Of a stretch of DNA of 64,000 nt, positions 34,383-43,451 are shown piece by piece. The notes below the pieces were generated by a model, which was not told the origin of the DNA, searched no databases, and saw only the letters and a program-made list of their open reading frames with translations. Location: assembly GCF_024721995.1 (NCBI RefSeq), contig NZ_JANQBC010000009.1, positions 1 to 64,000 of the forward strand, written 5' to 3'. The DNA is from Paenibacillus radicibacter. GTDB taxonomy: Bacteria > Bacillota > Bacilli > Paenibacillales > NBRC-103111. Made by a program: the position numbers and the translations under genes. How positions within the stretch are numbered: the first letter of the stretch is position 1; each line of letters begins with the position of its first letter.

Positions 34383-34857
34383 TGATTTTCTCTCCTTCAG
34401 TCGGTTATCTTGTCATCTCATACAAACAGAAAGCACCCCAAACAACGGTAATAGGCCAATGTTTGAGGTGCTTCCTCTAGATGATATGATTTCCATAATT
34501 ATACTCAATGTGAGCTAACTTGTCACGATATTCCAATTCTCGACAAATAAATCAATGGATGGATAGCGTTCCTCTTATCCCGTTACGTACCTGTTGTGCT
34601 TATTGCAATTGGTAAAGCAGCTGCTTCCGCTCACGCAACATCACGGTTCATCGTTGAACAAACAACTGTATGGAATGGGTTCTAATTGAACTCTCTTCAA
34701 ATTAATATCTGCAAAAAAACACCTGAACCACTGCCATAAGCCTCAGTTGAGGTGTTACTCATCGCTATAAGTTATCAAAAAGACTTGTCAACAAGTCTCT
34801 TCCAAACTTATGATGAAATCTAGTAAATAGATTCAACAAGAGATGGAGAGAACACCT
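34383..34857. other. Intergenic region with two orphan hairpins and a coding remnant
   Basis: A 475-bp gap. Hairpin 1 (34431-34473) has a 14-bp near-perfect stem, AAGCACC...GGTGCTT, about 50 bp upstream of the YiaA/YiaB start. Hairpin 2 (34712-34757) reads as a minus-strand terminator, AACACCT...AGGTGTT plus seven T, but no minus-strand gene lies upstream of it. Between them a plus-strand open stretch, 34554-34685, reads GWIAFLLSRYVPVVLIAIGK and is membrane-like but has no start or ribosome site, so it is likely a gene fragment. Confidence 0.4.
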
Positions 34858-35532
34858 ATGACCTATTCCGTTATTTTTGATATGGATGGTACATTGTTTC
34901 AGACGAATACGATACTAGAGCCAGCTTTAGAAGAAACATTCAATCACTTTAGGAGTTTGAACTTGTGGGATCAGGAAACACCGATTGAAACGTATCGCAA
35001 GATTATGGGTGTACCCCTTCCAGTTGTGTGGGAACGTTTAATGCCTGATCATTCTGAAGCGATTCGTGAGCAAGCCAATGTTCATTTTTTACAACAATTA
35101 ATTGCCATCATCTCAGTTGGTAAAGGCGAATTGTATCCTCGTGTAAAAGAAACCCTGCAACATCTAGTCGATCATAATTACAAGATCTATATCGCAAGCA
35201 ATGGGCTTGTTGATTATTTACAAGCAATCGTAAACTACTATGAGCTTGATAAGTGGGTAACTGAGACATTCAGCATTCAGCAAATTTCCTCGCAGAATAA
35301 ATCAGATCTTGTTCAACACATCAAGACAAAATACGGCATCACGTATGGTGCTGTCGTTGGAGATCGTCTCTCTGATATTAACGCCGCAAAAGATAATCAA
35401 CTCACTTCGATTGGCTGTCGATTTGATTTTGCCCAAGAAGCTGAGCTTGCCCAAGCCGATGTTGTCATCAATAACTTCGATGAGCTTCGCACTGTCTTAC
35501 ATGAGCTGCATAACAGGTCCTCACTTGTTTAA
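34858..35532 (+). CDS. HAD-family hydrolase (phosphatase-like)
   Basis: 224 aa from ATG 34858 (GGAGAGAACACC before it; the in-frame ATG at 34843 contains that site). Motif I VIFDMDGTLF gives the Asp nucleophile and acid/base, motif II is IYIASNG, motif III the Lys in SSQNKSDL, and motif IV GDRLSDINAAK. It has a four-helix cap after motif I (residues ~18-85), the subfamily I layout of phosphoglycolate-type or beta-phosphoglucomutase-like enzymes. Substrate unknown. Single gene followed by a terminator. Confidence 0.88.
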   Translation: MTYSVIFDMDGTLFQTNTILEPALEETFNHFRSLNLWDQETPIETYRKIMGVPLPVVWERLMPDHSEAIREQANVHFLQQLIAIISVGKGELYPRVKETLQHLVDHNYKIYIASNGLVDYLQAIVNYYELDKWVTETFSIQQISSQNKSDLVQHIKTKYGITYGAVVGDRLSDINAAKDNQLTSIGCRFDFAQEAELAQADVVINNFDELRTVLHELHNRSSLV

Positions 35533-35560
35533 TAAATAATGGATCAATGTTGTTAAACGC

Positions 35561-35594
35561 AAAGAAGGCATCACTGCAGATGCCTTCTTTTTTG
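35561..35594 (+). terminator. Terminator of the HAD hydrolase gene
   Basis: AAAGAAGGCATC (35561-35572) and GATGCCTTCTTT (35579-35590), 12-bp stem with a six-base loop and a six-T tail. Confidence 0.9.
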
Positions 35595-35621
35595 CTGGAT
35601 TATTTTTCATTAAAACGTAAT

Positions 35622-36617
35622 CTACATAACTGTTATCTGCGATCTCTCCAATATTCGATCAATCTCCTGCATCTGTGAAGCCGTTAACGCACCTTTCTCC
35701 ACAGCTCCTGCTAATTCCGCTACTTGCTTTCTCGTCTTAAAGCCCGGAACAGGTAAGGTCACAGCACTTCTACCCCATATCCAAGCGAGCGCACCTTGCA
35801 CAGTCGTTCGATCACTGCTCGTTAGAATCTCTTTAACAGCTTCAAGCTGCTCTAAGAATTCAGGGATTGGTTTCCCATTTTTAAAATAGCGTACCCACTC
35901 GTGACTGCTGCCTCTTACGTCATCTTCTGACAAAATCGAATTGGCATTAAACTTGCCGCTAAGTAGTCCCATTGCAAGCGGAGAATTGTTGATGCTTACC
36001 ATCTCACGTTGCTCGCAGATTTCAACCATGTGTGGATCATCATGAAGCACATTAAGCGAATGCTGAATAGCAGCGCCAGAAGATTGAACAGCAAATTGTT
36101 CCGCTAGACTCATGTCCCACGTACTCCAGCCATACGAACGAATCTTGCCTTCTTGTACAAGATCATCCAGCGTTACGATTACACTGCTGATCTCATCGTC
36201 ATTTAACTTTCCTACATGGATCTGATACAAGTCAATATAGTCTGTACCAAGCCGCTGTAAGGAGCGTTCGCATGCATATCGTACATATTCGGGCGACACA
36301 TCATACTTACCGAATACTTCCTTCGTTGCTTCATTATTCGTATAGCCAAATTTTGTTGCAACCACAACTTGATCTCGCTTTCCTTGAATCGCACGTCCAA
36401 GTACTTCCTCACTGTGACCGACACCATAGGCATCCGCCGTATCGAAGAACGTAACCCCCATCTCAATCGCAGTCTGAATCGCTAAGATCGATTCCTGATC
36501 ATCCACATTTCCCCAACCATCTGGTATCCCATCTAATGTAAACAATCCTCCAATTGCCCAACAACCAAGACCAAGCGGCCCTGTCTTAATACCAGATTTA
36601 CCAAAGTTTCTTTTCAA
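35622..36617 (-). CDS. Aldo/keto reductase
   Basis: 331 aa from TTG 36617 (AAGGAGGAATTAATT before it). The (beta/alpha)8 AKR fold is evident: GLGCWAIGG, the catalytic Asp and Tyr in FFDTADAYGVGHSEEVLG, Lys in VVVATKFGY, YIDLYQIH with the His, and the NADPH-binding tail TLPVPGFKTRKQVAELAG. Close to the YccK/YajO type acting on aldehydes or glyoxals. It is divergent from a MocR regulator, which most likely controls it. Confidence 0.9.
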   Translation of the reverse strand: MKRNFGKSGIKTGPLGLGCWAIGGLFTLDGIPDGWGNVDDQESILAIQTAIEMGVTFFDTADAYGVGHSEEVLGRAIQGKRDQVVVATKFGYTNNEATKEVFGKYDVSPEYVRYACERSLQRLGTDYIDLYQIHVGKLNDDEISSVIVTLDDLVQEGKIRSYGWSTWDMSLAEQFAVQSSGAAIQHSLNVLHDDPHMVEICEQREMVSINNSPLAMGLLSGKFNANSILSEDDVRGSSHEWVRYFKNGKPIPEFLEQLEAVKEILTSSDRTTVQGALAWIWGRSAVTLPVPGFKTRKQVAELAGAVEKGALTASQMQEIDRILERSQITVM

Positions 36618-36680
36618 AATTAATTCCTCCTTGTTGCTTATGTATACGTTTAGTATAGTGAAAGCAACGGGTTACCCTAA

Positions 36681-36714
36681 GGTCCAATTTGTCACTTTAT
36701 TTAGGAACCAATTT
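36681..36714. promoter_or_regulatory. Direct repeats upstream of the MocR gene
   Basis: GGTCCAATTT (36681-36690) and GGAACCAATTT (36704-36714) are direct repeats about two helical turns apart, the classical binding pattern of MocR/PdxR dimers. They lie between the MocR and aldo/keto reductase genes. Confidence 0.55.
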
Positions 36715-36728
36715 TCAGGAGGATATCT

Positions 36729-38174
36729 ATGTACGGCATTTATATTGATCGTCAGTCTCCCCACTCTGCGCTTCGGCAAATTTGTCAGCAATTAAGAAAC
36801 CGAATCGAAGAGGGACTATTAGAAGCGGGTACTAGGCTGACGTCCACTCGTCTGCTCGCGAAAGAACTAGGAGTCGCCCGCAATGTCATCATTGAAGTAT
36901 ATGAGCAACTGACTGCCGAGGGATATCTCGAAACTCGTACAGGCTCAGGAACTTATGTAGCCGAAGTGCAATTTACAAGCTTCGCAACTAAATCGAATAT
37001 ACCTAACACAATGCCAGTAATTAATGAATCGAACATACGTTCTGTCGATGCGAATATCATCGATTTTGCAAGCGGCGTACCGTCTTCAGAACATTTTCCT
37101 AATAACCACTGGATTAGATGTATGAAACAGGCTGCTGAGCAGATGTCTACTCACAATTACGGCTTCGGTCATATTCAAGGGCTCTCCGACTTGCGTTTAG
37201 CGATCAGCCAATATTTATTTCGTGCCAAAGGTATCGAAGTCGACCCGAACCAGATTGTGATCGTAAACGGCGCTACCGAGGGCTTTCTATTAATCGCTAA
37301 AGCACTCTCCCCTCAGTATCAATCCATTTATATCGAGAATCCGACGATAGACTTCACAAGAGATATTTTTGAACAAATGAATTATTCACAGGTTCCTGTC
37401 GACGTAGATAACCAAGGCATGAATATGGATAGAATCACGCCGCTTGCGCCTAATCATCTCATTCTTGTTACACCGTCGCATCAATTCCCGACTGGCAGTC
37501 TGCTATCGATTCAGCGAAGACATCAAGCCATTCGTCTCGTAGAGGAAGCTGACACTTACTTGATTGAAGACGACTACGATAGCGAGTACAGACTTCGCGG
37601 AGCACCTGTTCCTCCACTTCAGACACTTGCGCCATCACGTGTTCTGTATGTGGGTACGTTTAGCAAGACCTTACACCCAAGCCTTCGCATTGGCTTTCTA
37701 ATTGTCCCGCCCCAGTTAATGACGAACATTCTACATACCAAAGAAAAACTTAACATCTTCACGCCACTCATTATTCAACGTGCACTTTCCACTTTCATCT
37801 CAGAAGGACACTTTGAAAGTCATGTATATTCCATGAAAAAGCTATACAAGAAACGCAGAGCCTTACTCATCGAAATGCTCCAAAACACGTACGGAGAAAA
37901 AATGTTTGTATTGGGTGATGATGCCGGTTTGCACCTTCAGCTTCAATTCCACTTAAGTGCACTCCGAGACCTCCCTTGGCATGATACGCTCGCCTACGGC
38001 TTCAGAGTCGAACGAACCGATGAATACCTGTCTCCCGCGAATCAGAATCACACGCATCAACCCGGTATTTTGATCATATACGGAAATTTATCAGAAGCTG
38101 AGATTATTGAAGGTGTAAAGCGTATGGCAGCATTCACGAACTCCCTTACAACACAGCAAAAAAGCCGCGACTAA
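36729..38174 (+). CDS. MocR/GabR-type GntR regulator with aminotransferase domain
   Basis: 481 aa. N-terminal GntR winged helix (RQICQQLRNRIEEGLLEAGTRL, ELGVARNVIIEVYEQL), linker, then a PLP-dependent class I aminotransferase fold from about residue 110. The Lys that binds PLP is in YVGTFSKTLHPSLRIG, and the Asp of the cofactor site in LIEDDYDSEYR. Such proteins use PLP plus an amino compound to sense ligands and usually act on their divergent neighbour, here the aldo/keto reductase. ATG 36729 follows CAGGAGGATATCT. Confidence 0.9.
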   Translation: MYGIYIDRQSPHSALRQICQQLRNRIEEGLLEAGTRLTSTRLLAKELGVARNVIIEVYEQLTAEGYLETRTGSGTYVAEVQFTSFATKSNIPNTMPVINESNIRSVDANIIDFASGVPSSEHFPNNHWIRCMKQAAEQMSTHNYGFGHIQGLSDLRLAISQYLFRAKGIEVDPNQIVIVNGATEGFLLIAKALSPQYQSIYIENPTIDFTRDIFEQMNYSQVPVDVDNQGMNMDRITPLAPNHLILVTPSHQFPTGSLLSIQRRHQAIRLVEEADTYLIEDDYDSEYRLRGAPVPPLQTLAPSRVLYVGTFSKTLHPSLRIGFLIVPPQLMTNILHTKEKLNIFTPLIIQRALSTFISEGHFESHVYSMKKLYKKRRALLIEMLQNTYGEKMFVLGDDAGLHLQLQFHLSALRDLPWHDTLAYGFRVERTDEYLSPANQNHTHQPGILIIYGNLSEAEIIEGVKRMAAFTNSLTTQQKSRD

Positions 38175-38182
38175 TCGCGGCT
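38156..38182 (-). terminator. Terminator after the sugar-binding lipoprotein gene
   Basis: AGCCGCGA (38162-38169) and TCGCGGCT (38174-38181), with the T run on the minus-strand side (AAAAAA on plus, 38157-38162). It overlaps the last codons of the MocR gene. Confidence 0.8.
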
Positions 38183-38199
38183 CCACCAACTCATCTCTG

Positions 38200-39567
38200 C
38201 TACTCATTCAAATACGTCATTACACGGTTCTGAATGATCTTACCTGTCTCTTCACCAGACTTATGTCCTGCGAAATACGCTTTGGATTCTTCAAAAATAA
38301 TCGTTACGATCTTCTTGTCAATTTTCGATATCGCCCCCGCTTCACCAATCACATCATGAACGGCTTGCACTTCTTCATCTGTTAGCGGTTTGGGTACAAA
38401 TCCAGTTAGCAATTTAACACTTCCTTGTTTCAACGCATCTTGTATACCGTTTAGTTGCGCATCGATAGCCGCTTTATTAATCGGAATGGCTTTAAGCTCC
38501 GAAGAAGATTGCATCTCGGGTGATAACAAGAATTTCAGGAACTTCCACGCTTCATCTTTCACTTTCGTCTTGGAATTCATACCAAGCATCATCGACGAGC
38601 TAAATGCAATTCCTTTGTCATCTCTAGAAAGCGGCTTACGATACACTTTACCGTTGCCATCGTATACACCCTTCGGATACAGGATCAGATTCTCAACTGA
38701 ATTGGCACGCCATTGCGAGAAGAATTGTTCACCCCAAGTGGCCGATTGTTCGGAGAATACATTATCGTCATACATCTTCTTAATTTGAGCAAGTAAAGCT
38801 TGGAATTCTGGACTATCAAAGTGCGACTCTAATTTCTGTTGATCTACATACTTGCCATAATCATCTCTCAAAAAATCGACTAACATGGAATCTGGCGATG
38901 TATTGGTCATGATGTATTTATCTGGCTTGCCATCTCCATTCGCATCTTTAAGCAATTTCTTGGTTAACTCCGCGAACGAATCCCAGTTCCAAGTCTTATC
39001 ATCGATTTTCACTCCTGCATCTTTCAGTGAGGCGCTATCGCCAAGCATCATATGGAGCGAGAAGCCAAGAGGCATCGCATATACGCCATTACGTACCTGT
39101 GCAGATTCCCATATGTTCGATAAATACTCATCAGACTTGAATGTTTGATCTTTAGTTATCATGTCGTTTAAGTCGATAAGTGCTTTTTTCTCCACATACT
39201 TCCCATAGGGCAGATCCTGCAACGAGATGAGATCGGCACCTTTTCCAGACAATATTTCAGTGTTTAATGTGTTCAAGTATTTTTCAAAAGATAATTCATC
39301 CATTGCAAGCTGCGCGCCGCCATCCGCAGAGGCTGCCGTGTATTCTTTCAATTGAATATCAATATCAGGGTTTACTTCCTCGAATTTCTGTTCCGCTAAT
39401 TTCAAGAATGGATCAGCTTGTCTGACTGACAGGGTGACAACAGTCTTTCCATCTGCACTCTTACCTTCTTTCGCAGAATCCGTGGAATTCCCACCGCTGC
39501 ATGCTGTCATCGTGACCGCAACAAGTGCACTCATGACAGCTAAACTTGCTTGCTTTCTAGTTCTCAT
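38200..39567 (-). CDS. Extracellular solute-binding lipoprotein (sugar type, orphan)
   Basis: 455 aa from ATG 39567 (GAGAGGAGAGTGCAAG before it); a longer frame upstream lacks such a site. Signal peptide with lipobox TACS (Cys ~22), then a family 1 solute-binding fold: TLSVRQADPFLKLAEQKFEEVNPDIDI-type start, the hinge regions, and DEAWKFLKFLLSPEMQ. It is normally part of an ABC sugar importer, but no permease or ATPase genes are near; instead a two-component system is upstream. It may be a sensor lipoprotein or use permeases encoded elsewhere. Confidence 0.85.
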   Translation of the reverse strand: MRTRKQASLAVMSALVAVTMTACSGGNSTDSAKEGKSADGKTVVTLSVRQADPFLKLAEQKFEEVNPDIDIQLKEYTAASADGGAQLAMDELSFEKYLNTLNTEILSGKGADLISLQDLPYGKYVEKKALIDLNDMITKDQTFKSDEYLSNIWESAQVRNGVYAMPLGFSLHMMLGDSASLKDAGVKIDDKTWNWDSFAELTKKLLKDANGDGKPDKYIMTNTSPDSMLVDFLRDDYGKYVDQQKLESHFDSPEFQALLAQIKKMYDDNVFSEQSATWGEQFFSQWRANSVENLILYPKGVYDGNGKVYRKPLSRDDKGIAFSSSMMLGMNSKTKVKDEAWKFLKFLLSPEMQSSSELKAIPINKAAIDAQLNGIQDALKQGSVKLLTGFVPKPLTDEEVQAVHDVIGEAGAISKIDKKIVTIIFEESKAYFAGHKSGEETGKIIQNRVMTYLNE

Positions 39568-39685
39568 CTTGCACTCTCCTCTCCCATGTCTATCTCCACG
39601 TATTGGCGCCTCAATACGTGTAACATCATAACAATTCGTTGTGGAGTTCATGTGGAGTACGTGTGTAGTCCAGGTGTGTATACAT

Positions 39686-39724
39686 AGTAAAAAAAAGAAA
39701 CCCCTTCATCTTGAAGAAGCTTCT
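39686..39724 (-). terminator. Terminator at the 3' end of the histidine kinase gene
   Basis: On the minus strand GAAGCTTCTTC...GAAGGGGTTTC folds into a hairpin followed by eight T; it overlaps the stop codon. Confidence 0.65.
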
Positions 39725-41154
39725 CTTGGAAAATAAATCGTAAATTGTACGCCTTGCTCGGTACTCGCAATGCCATATTCCAACATGTGTACGTCCATGA
39801 TCTGCTTTACAATATACAGACCCAGACCACTCCCACCCGTGTAACGATTACGGGACTTTTCGATTCGATAGAACGGTTCAAATAGATCTTGCAACTGTGA
39901 ATTATGAATAACCGCTTCGCTATTCGTAATTTGGAGCACATACCGAGTATCCTGCTCGATCAGCTCTACCGTAACGGTTGCACGTTCTGGTGAGTATTGA
40001 ATCGCATTTTGCAAGATATTTGATAGCGCCTTTTTCAATAAATTACGGTCTGCTTGAACATACACGTCATCTTTCATTTCAACATGAATCTGCGTGCACT
40101 TGGCTTGAATGACATAATCGAGCGGTCGTAAACATTCCTTTACAAGTGGAGATAGTTCTATCGGCTTCAGACTCGCCTTCAAGATCGTATTCTCGAATTC
40201 ATAAATCTGAAGCAGCTCTCTTACAAGCTTCTCCATCTCTTGCATAATCGTATATGATCGCCTTAAGTATTTATCCCGGTCTTTAAATATCCCAATCTGA
40301 TCAATCATTCCTTCAATCTGCCCCATTACAGCTGTGATCGGGGTCTTCAGCTCATGGGATACCGCCGTAATAAATATCTTACGTTGATCTTCCATCTTCT
40401 TGACCTTGTCCATCTCTATCTGAAGCTGTCCATTCGTGTGCTGGAGTTCAGACATCGCATCCTGTAAATTCTCAGAAAGTCGATTTAAACTGCGAGACAA
40501 CTCGCCAATCTCGTCTTTCGATCGAATGTCGCTCGATAAGGAGAAGTCCAAGCTTGCCATCCGCTTCGCTACACGATTCACACGTACTAGCGGCTTTGTA
40601 AGCATTCGAGAATAAATAACTGCACCTGTAATGGAAATCAAGATGACAATACCAATTGCATATGGGGCAAACAATAGAATGACTTGTGATACTTCATCTA
40701 TAGGCTGAAGGGTTGCATTAGCGAACAATTTGTAATGCCCATCTGTAAATGCAATCGGTTTATCAACGGAATAGACGTTGCTTGGCATTGCAATCTCTAT
40801 CTTTTTCGTATAAGGAACAGTCTTCGGCTCCCCAGTTGATGGCTCATCTTTATACTTGACATACGGGGAAGGGACGTAAATCATATTCCCATTAAGATCC
40901 CTAACCCCTAGCCACACATTATGTATTTGTGTAAAAGAATCTAGTTCCCTCTTCGCTTCCTGTAACGATTTCGTGCTCGAATCTTGAATTAATCGTTCCA
41001 ACGCTGTGTTTAGCGTATTGATTTTATATTTTTGATAAAAAGAAGGCAACATCAGAGCCACAATAACGAATACGATGACCGTACTGACGATAAGCAAACC
41101 GCTTGTAATAAGTCCGATTTTGAAAGTAATTCCTTTGCGTGCAAGTCTATTCAT
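39706..41154 (-). CDS. Sensor histidine kinase
   Basis: 482 aa. TM1 about 13-35, an extracytoplasmic sensor domain about 36-158, TM2 about 159-181, a HAMP domain (to ~235), DHp with AVSHELKTPIT (His267), and the ATPase with NILQNAIQYS, a GGSGLGLYI G-box. It starts at ATG 41154, overlapping the response regulator stop by 8 bp. The sensor domain carries no recognisable fold. The next unit downstream is the sugar-binding lipoprotein; a link is possible but not shown. Confidence 0.92.
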   Translation of the reverse strand: MNRLARKGITFKIGLITSGLLIVSTVIVFVIVALMLPSFYQKYKINTLNTALERLIQDSSTKSLQEAKRELDSFTQIHNVWLGVRDLNGNMIYVPSPYVKYKDEPSTGEPKTVPYTKKIEIAMPSNVYSVDKPIAFTDGHYKLFANATLQPIDEVSQVILLFAPYAIGIVILISITGAVIYSRMLTKPLVRVNRVAKRMASLDFSLSSDIRSKDEIGELSRSLNRLSENLQDAMSELQHTNGQLQIEMDKVKKMEDQRKIFITAVSHELKTPITAVMGQIEGMIDQIGIFKDRDKYLRRSYTIMQEMEKLVRELLQIYEFENTILKASLKPIELSPLVKECLRPLDYVIQAKCTQIHVEMKDDVYVQADRNLLKKALSNILQNAIQYSPERATVTVELIEQDTRYVLQITNSEAVIHNSQLQDLFEPFYRIEKSRNRYTGGSGLGLYIVKQIMDVHMLEYGIASTEQGVQFTIYFPREASSR

Positions 41155-41809
41155 CTATCTTGTATCCAACACCAGTCGCGGTTTTGATATAGGGTATCCC
41201 TAGCTTCTTACGCAAATTCTTGATATGCGTATCTACGATCCGCGCGTCCCCATAATAATCATAGCCCCACACCTCATCAAGCAGTGCTTTTCGCGTCGCG
41301 ACATGCCCCTTATTCTCAAGTAAGTAGCGAATAATCTCAAATTCTTTGAAAGTGAGATCGACTTTCTTCCCGTTCACTGTGACTAAATAGGCATCAAGAT
41401 CTACATTTAATTCATGAAATTGCAGAATCCTAGCTTCAGTTACCGGATAAACCCTGCGAAGAACTGCTTCCACACGCTTAATTAATATACTGAACGAGAA
41501 CGGTTTCGTCACATAGTCATCAATCGCAAGATCATATCCTTTAAACTGATCTTCCTCATTATCCAGGGCTGTTAGCATCATTATTGGAATTTTGGGTGCT
41601 TCACTACGGATCATTTTACAAAGATGAAACCCACTTAGAATGGGTAACATGATATCAAGCAGAATGAGGTCATATTTATGTTCTCCAAAAAGCTTATAGC
41701 CCTCCACACCATCACTTGCTGTATCAACCTCATAACCTTCCGCCGATAAAAATTCCTTCAAAAGCTCTTGAATTTCAAGATCATCTTCAACTACGAGTAT
41801 TCTCGCCAT
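41147..41809 (-). CDS. OmpR/PhoB-type response regulator
   Basis: 220 aa. Receiver domain with acidic pocket VVEDD, phospho-acceptor Asp52 in LLDIMLP and Lys in VTKPFSF; winged-helix C-terminal domain with FKEFEIIRYLLENKG and DTHIKNLRKKLG. ATG 41809 follows CGGAGGTGAGGCT. It overlaps its cognate kinase by 8 bp. Complete in every functional residue. Confidence 0.93.
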   Translation of the reverse strand: MARILVVEDDLEIQELLKEFLSAEGYEVDTASDGVEGYKLFGEHKYDLILLDIMLPILSGFHLCKMIRSEAPKIPIMMLTALDNEEDQFKGYDLAIDDYVTKPFSFSILIKRVEAVLRRVYPVTEARILQFHELNVDLDAYLVTVNGKKVDLTFKEFEIIRYLLENKGHVATRKALLDEVWGYDYYGDARIVDTHIKNLRKKLGIPYIKTATGVGYKIDE

Positions 41810-41882
41810 AGCCTCACCTCCGCTGACTCAAATGTTAGGGTTATTATATACGTCCCTTCGGATTGTTAGCAAATGATGGGGA

Positions 41883-42763
41883 TTACTCATTACTTATTAC
41901 AGTCATATCAAGCTCACTTAGCCGCGTCTTATCAGCAATCATCTCAATTTCAGTGATCTTATCGGCTACTACTATCACTTTAAGTGCGAACATCATGCGA
42001 CCACGCGGAGCAACAATAATTCCAACTGACCCATCGATAAGCACTGCGCGAGCACCTTGCGCACGTCCTGAGAATTGCTTCGCCACTGCTGACGCACCAT
42101 GAACAACTGGTATGCCTGCAACAGGGGCGAACGATGTATCATTATGCAGCACAACATTCGGGTCTAACACCAATAATAGCTTTTCAAAGTTACCCGTGCG
42201 TGATGCGGCAAGGAATGCTTCAACAAGTTCTTGTTTATGCTTATGTTCTTCCGTATGTTCCACTGATCCCGCTCCTTGTACACGTCCGCGTGCACGGCTG
42301 GCTAACTGCCTTGTTGCCGTTTCATTACGTCCAACAATGTTTGAGATTTCGGAGAAGGATAAGGCAAATACATCATGCAGCACAAAGGCAATTCGCTCAG
42401 CTGGATTCAAGTTTCCAAGTACCACAAGCATCGCAAGGCCTACCGAGTCGCAAGTAAACCTTCATGTTCTGGATCACTGCCTTCCTCCCGACTTGTGACA
42501 GGTTCAGGTGTATGTACAATAGATAAATCCTCACGCCGAGATTTACGGGAACGCAGCATATCTAGACACACCCTAGAGACGATAGTCGTTAGCCAACCTC
42601 CGATATTCTCTACAGCTTCCGTATTCGATCGATTAAATCGAATCCACGATTCTTGAACGGCGTCATCCGCTTCCCCTAAAGATCCGAGCATTCGATAAGC
42701 AACTGCTTGTAGATGTTTACGGTGTTCCTCAAATTGTTCAACTTGCCACTCGTTATGGTTCAT
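41883..42763 (-). pseudogene. SigJ-like ECF sigma factor with a frameshift
   Basis: The 5' part from ATG 42763 (GGAAGGAATGTGACG) carries sigma region 2 (AYRMLGSLGEADDAVQES, WLTTIVSRVCLDMLRSRK) and ends at a TAG after LLATR (42440). The next frame continues DSVGLAMLVVLGNLNPAERI with region 4 (SEISNIVGRNETATRQLASRA) and an SnoaL-like C-terminal domain (VEAFLAASRTGNFEKLLLVL) to 41883. One missing G at ~42450 (GCGGAC read as GCGAC) restores a ~293-aa factor of the SigJ (ECF41-like) type. It is divergent from a VOC-family gene, a common pairing for this group. Confidence 0.85.
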
Positions 42764-42942
42764 TCGTCACATTCCTTCCTAAACTTACTTTTTAATAACA
42801 CTGTCGTAAACAACAGTAGTTTTGTGACTGAAGAAAAGGTTTTTATTAAAAATTTTAAGAATCCGGTCACGTTTAAATAAGACCTTCCGTCATAGTTAGT
42901 GACAAGAGTAAACATGAATAAACCTTTAGGAGATGATTGATA

Positions 42943-43371
42943 ATGACAACGACTTTTATTCCTTTTCTTGAAATGAACGGCAAGGCTCGTGAGGCAATTG
43001 ATTTTTATGAGAAGGCACTGGGTGCGAAGGTTGTTTACAAGCTCATGCTTGCTGATTTACCGAATAATAAGGGTGTGGAATTGCCAGCTGAGAAGAAAGA
43101 TCAAGTTTCTTACGCGGTTTTGAAAATTGGGGAAGCGGAATTACAAATTTCAGATAATGTAACAGGTTCACAGTACCACAAAGGCACTCAAATTACACTT
43201 GTGCTCCAAACCCCTGATAAAGATCAGGCTACTCAATATTTTGAAGCATTACAGCAAGATGGTCAAGTCAATGAACCGCTGCAATCCAGCTTCTTCAGCC
43301 CCGCATATGGCAATGTAACCGATAAGTTCGGCATCACTTTCCGTGTCTTAGCCAAAGGACGTCAAGGCTAA
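42943..43371 (+). CDS. VOC-family (PhnB/glyoxalase-like) protein
   Basis: 142 aa from ATG 42943 (AGGAGATGATTG before it). Two beta-alpha-beta-beta-beta units of the vicinal oxygen chelate fold are visible: TTFIPFLEMNGKAREAIDFY at the start and FSPAYGNVTDKFGITFRVL at the end. PhnB-like members of this fold often lack the full metal site and have unknown function. It is divergent from the SigJ-like sigma factor, which in other genomes controls such VOC genes. Confidence 0.85.
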   Translation: MTTTFIPFLEMNGKAREAIDFYEKALGAKVVYKLMLADLPNNKGVELPAEKKDQVSYAVLKIGEAELQISDNVTGSQYHKGTQITLVLQTPDKDQATQYFEALQQDGQVNEPLQSSFFSPAYGNVTDKFGITFRVLAKGRQG

Positions 43372-43401
43372 TTTAATGACATGTTCCTATTGTGAAAATA
43401 A

Positions 43402-43437
43402 GAAAAGGACCCGAACGCACCTTCCCGCGATCGGGTC
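43402..43437 (-). terminator. Terminator between the VOC and DUF2306 genes
   Basis: GACCCGA (43408-43414) and TCGGGTC (43431-43437) arms; the minus strand has the better T-rich tail (CCTTTTCTTATTTT). Confidence 0.7.
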
Positions 43438-43451
43438 GTTCTGTTATCTTT

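Noticed and set aside
38390-38788. 132-codon plus-strand frame opposite the sugar-binding lipoprotein
   Set aside because: Antisense to a well-supported gene with signal peptide and lipobox; no ribosome site.
42112-42498. 128-codon plus-strand frame opposite the SigJ-like gene
   Set aside because: It is antisense to a clear sigma-factor sequence and has no ribosome site; a mirror of codon bias.
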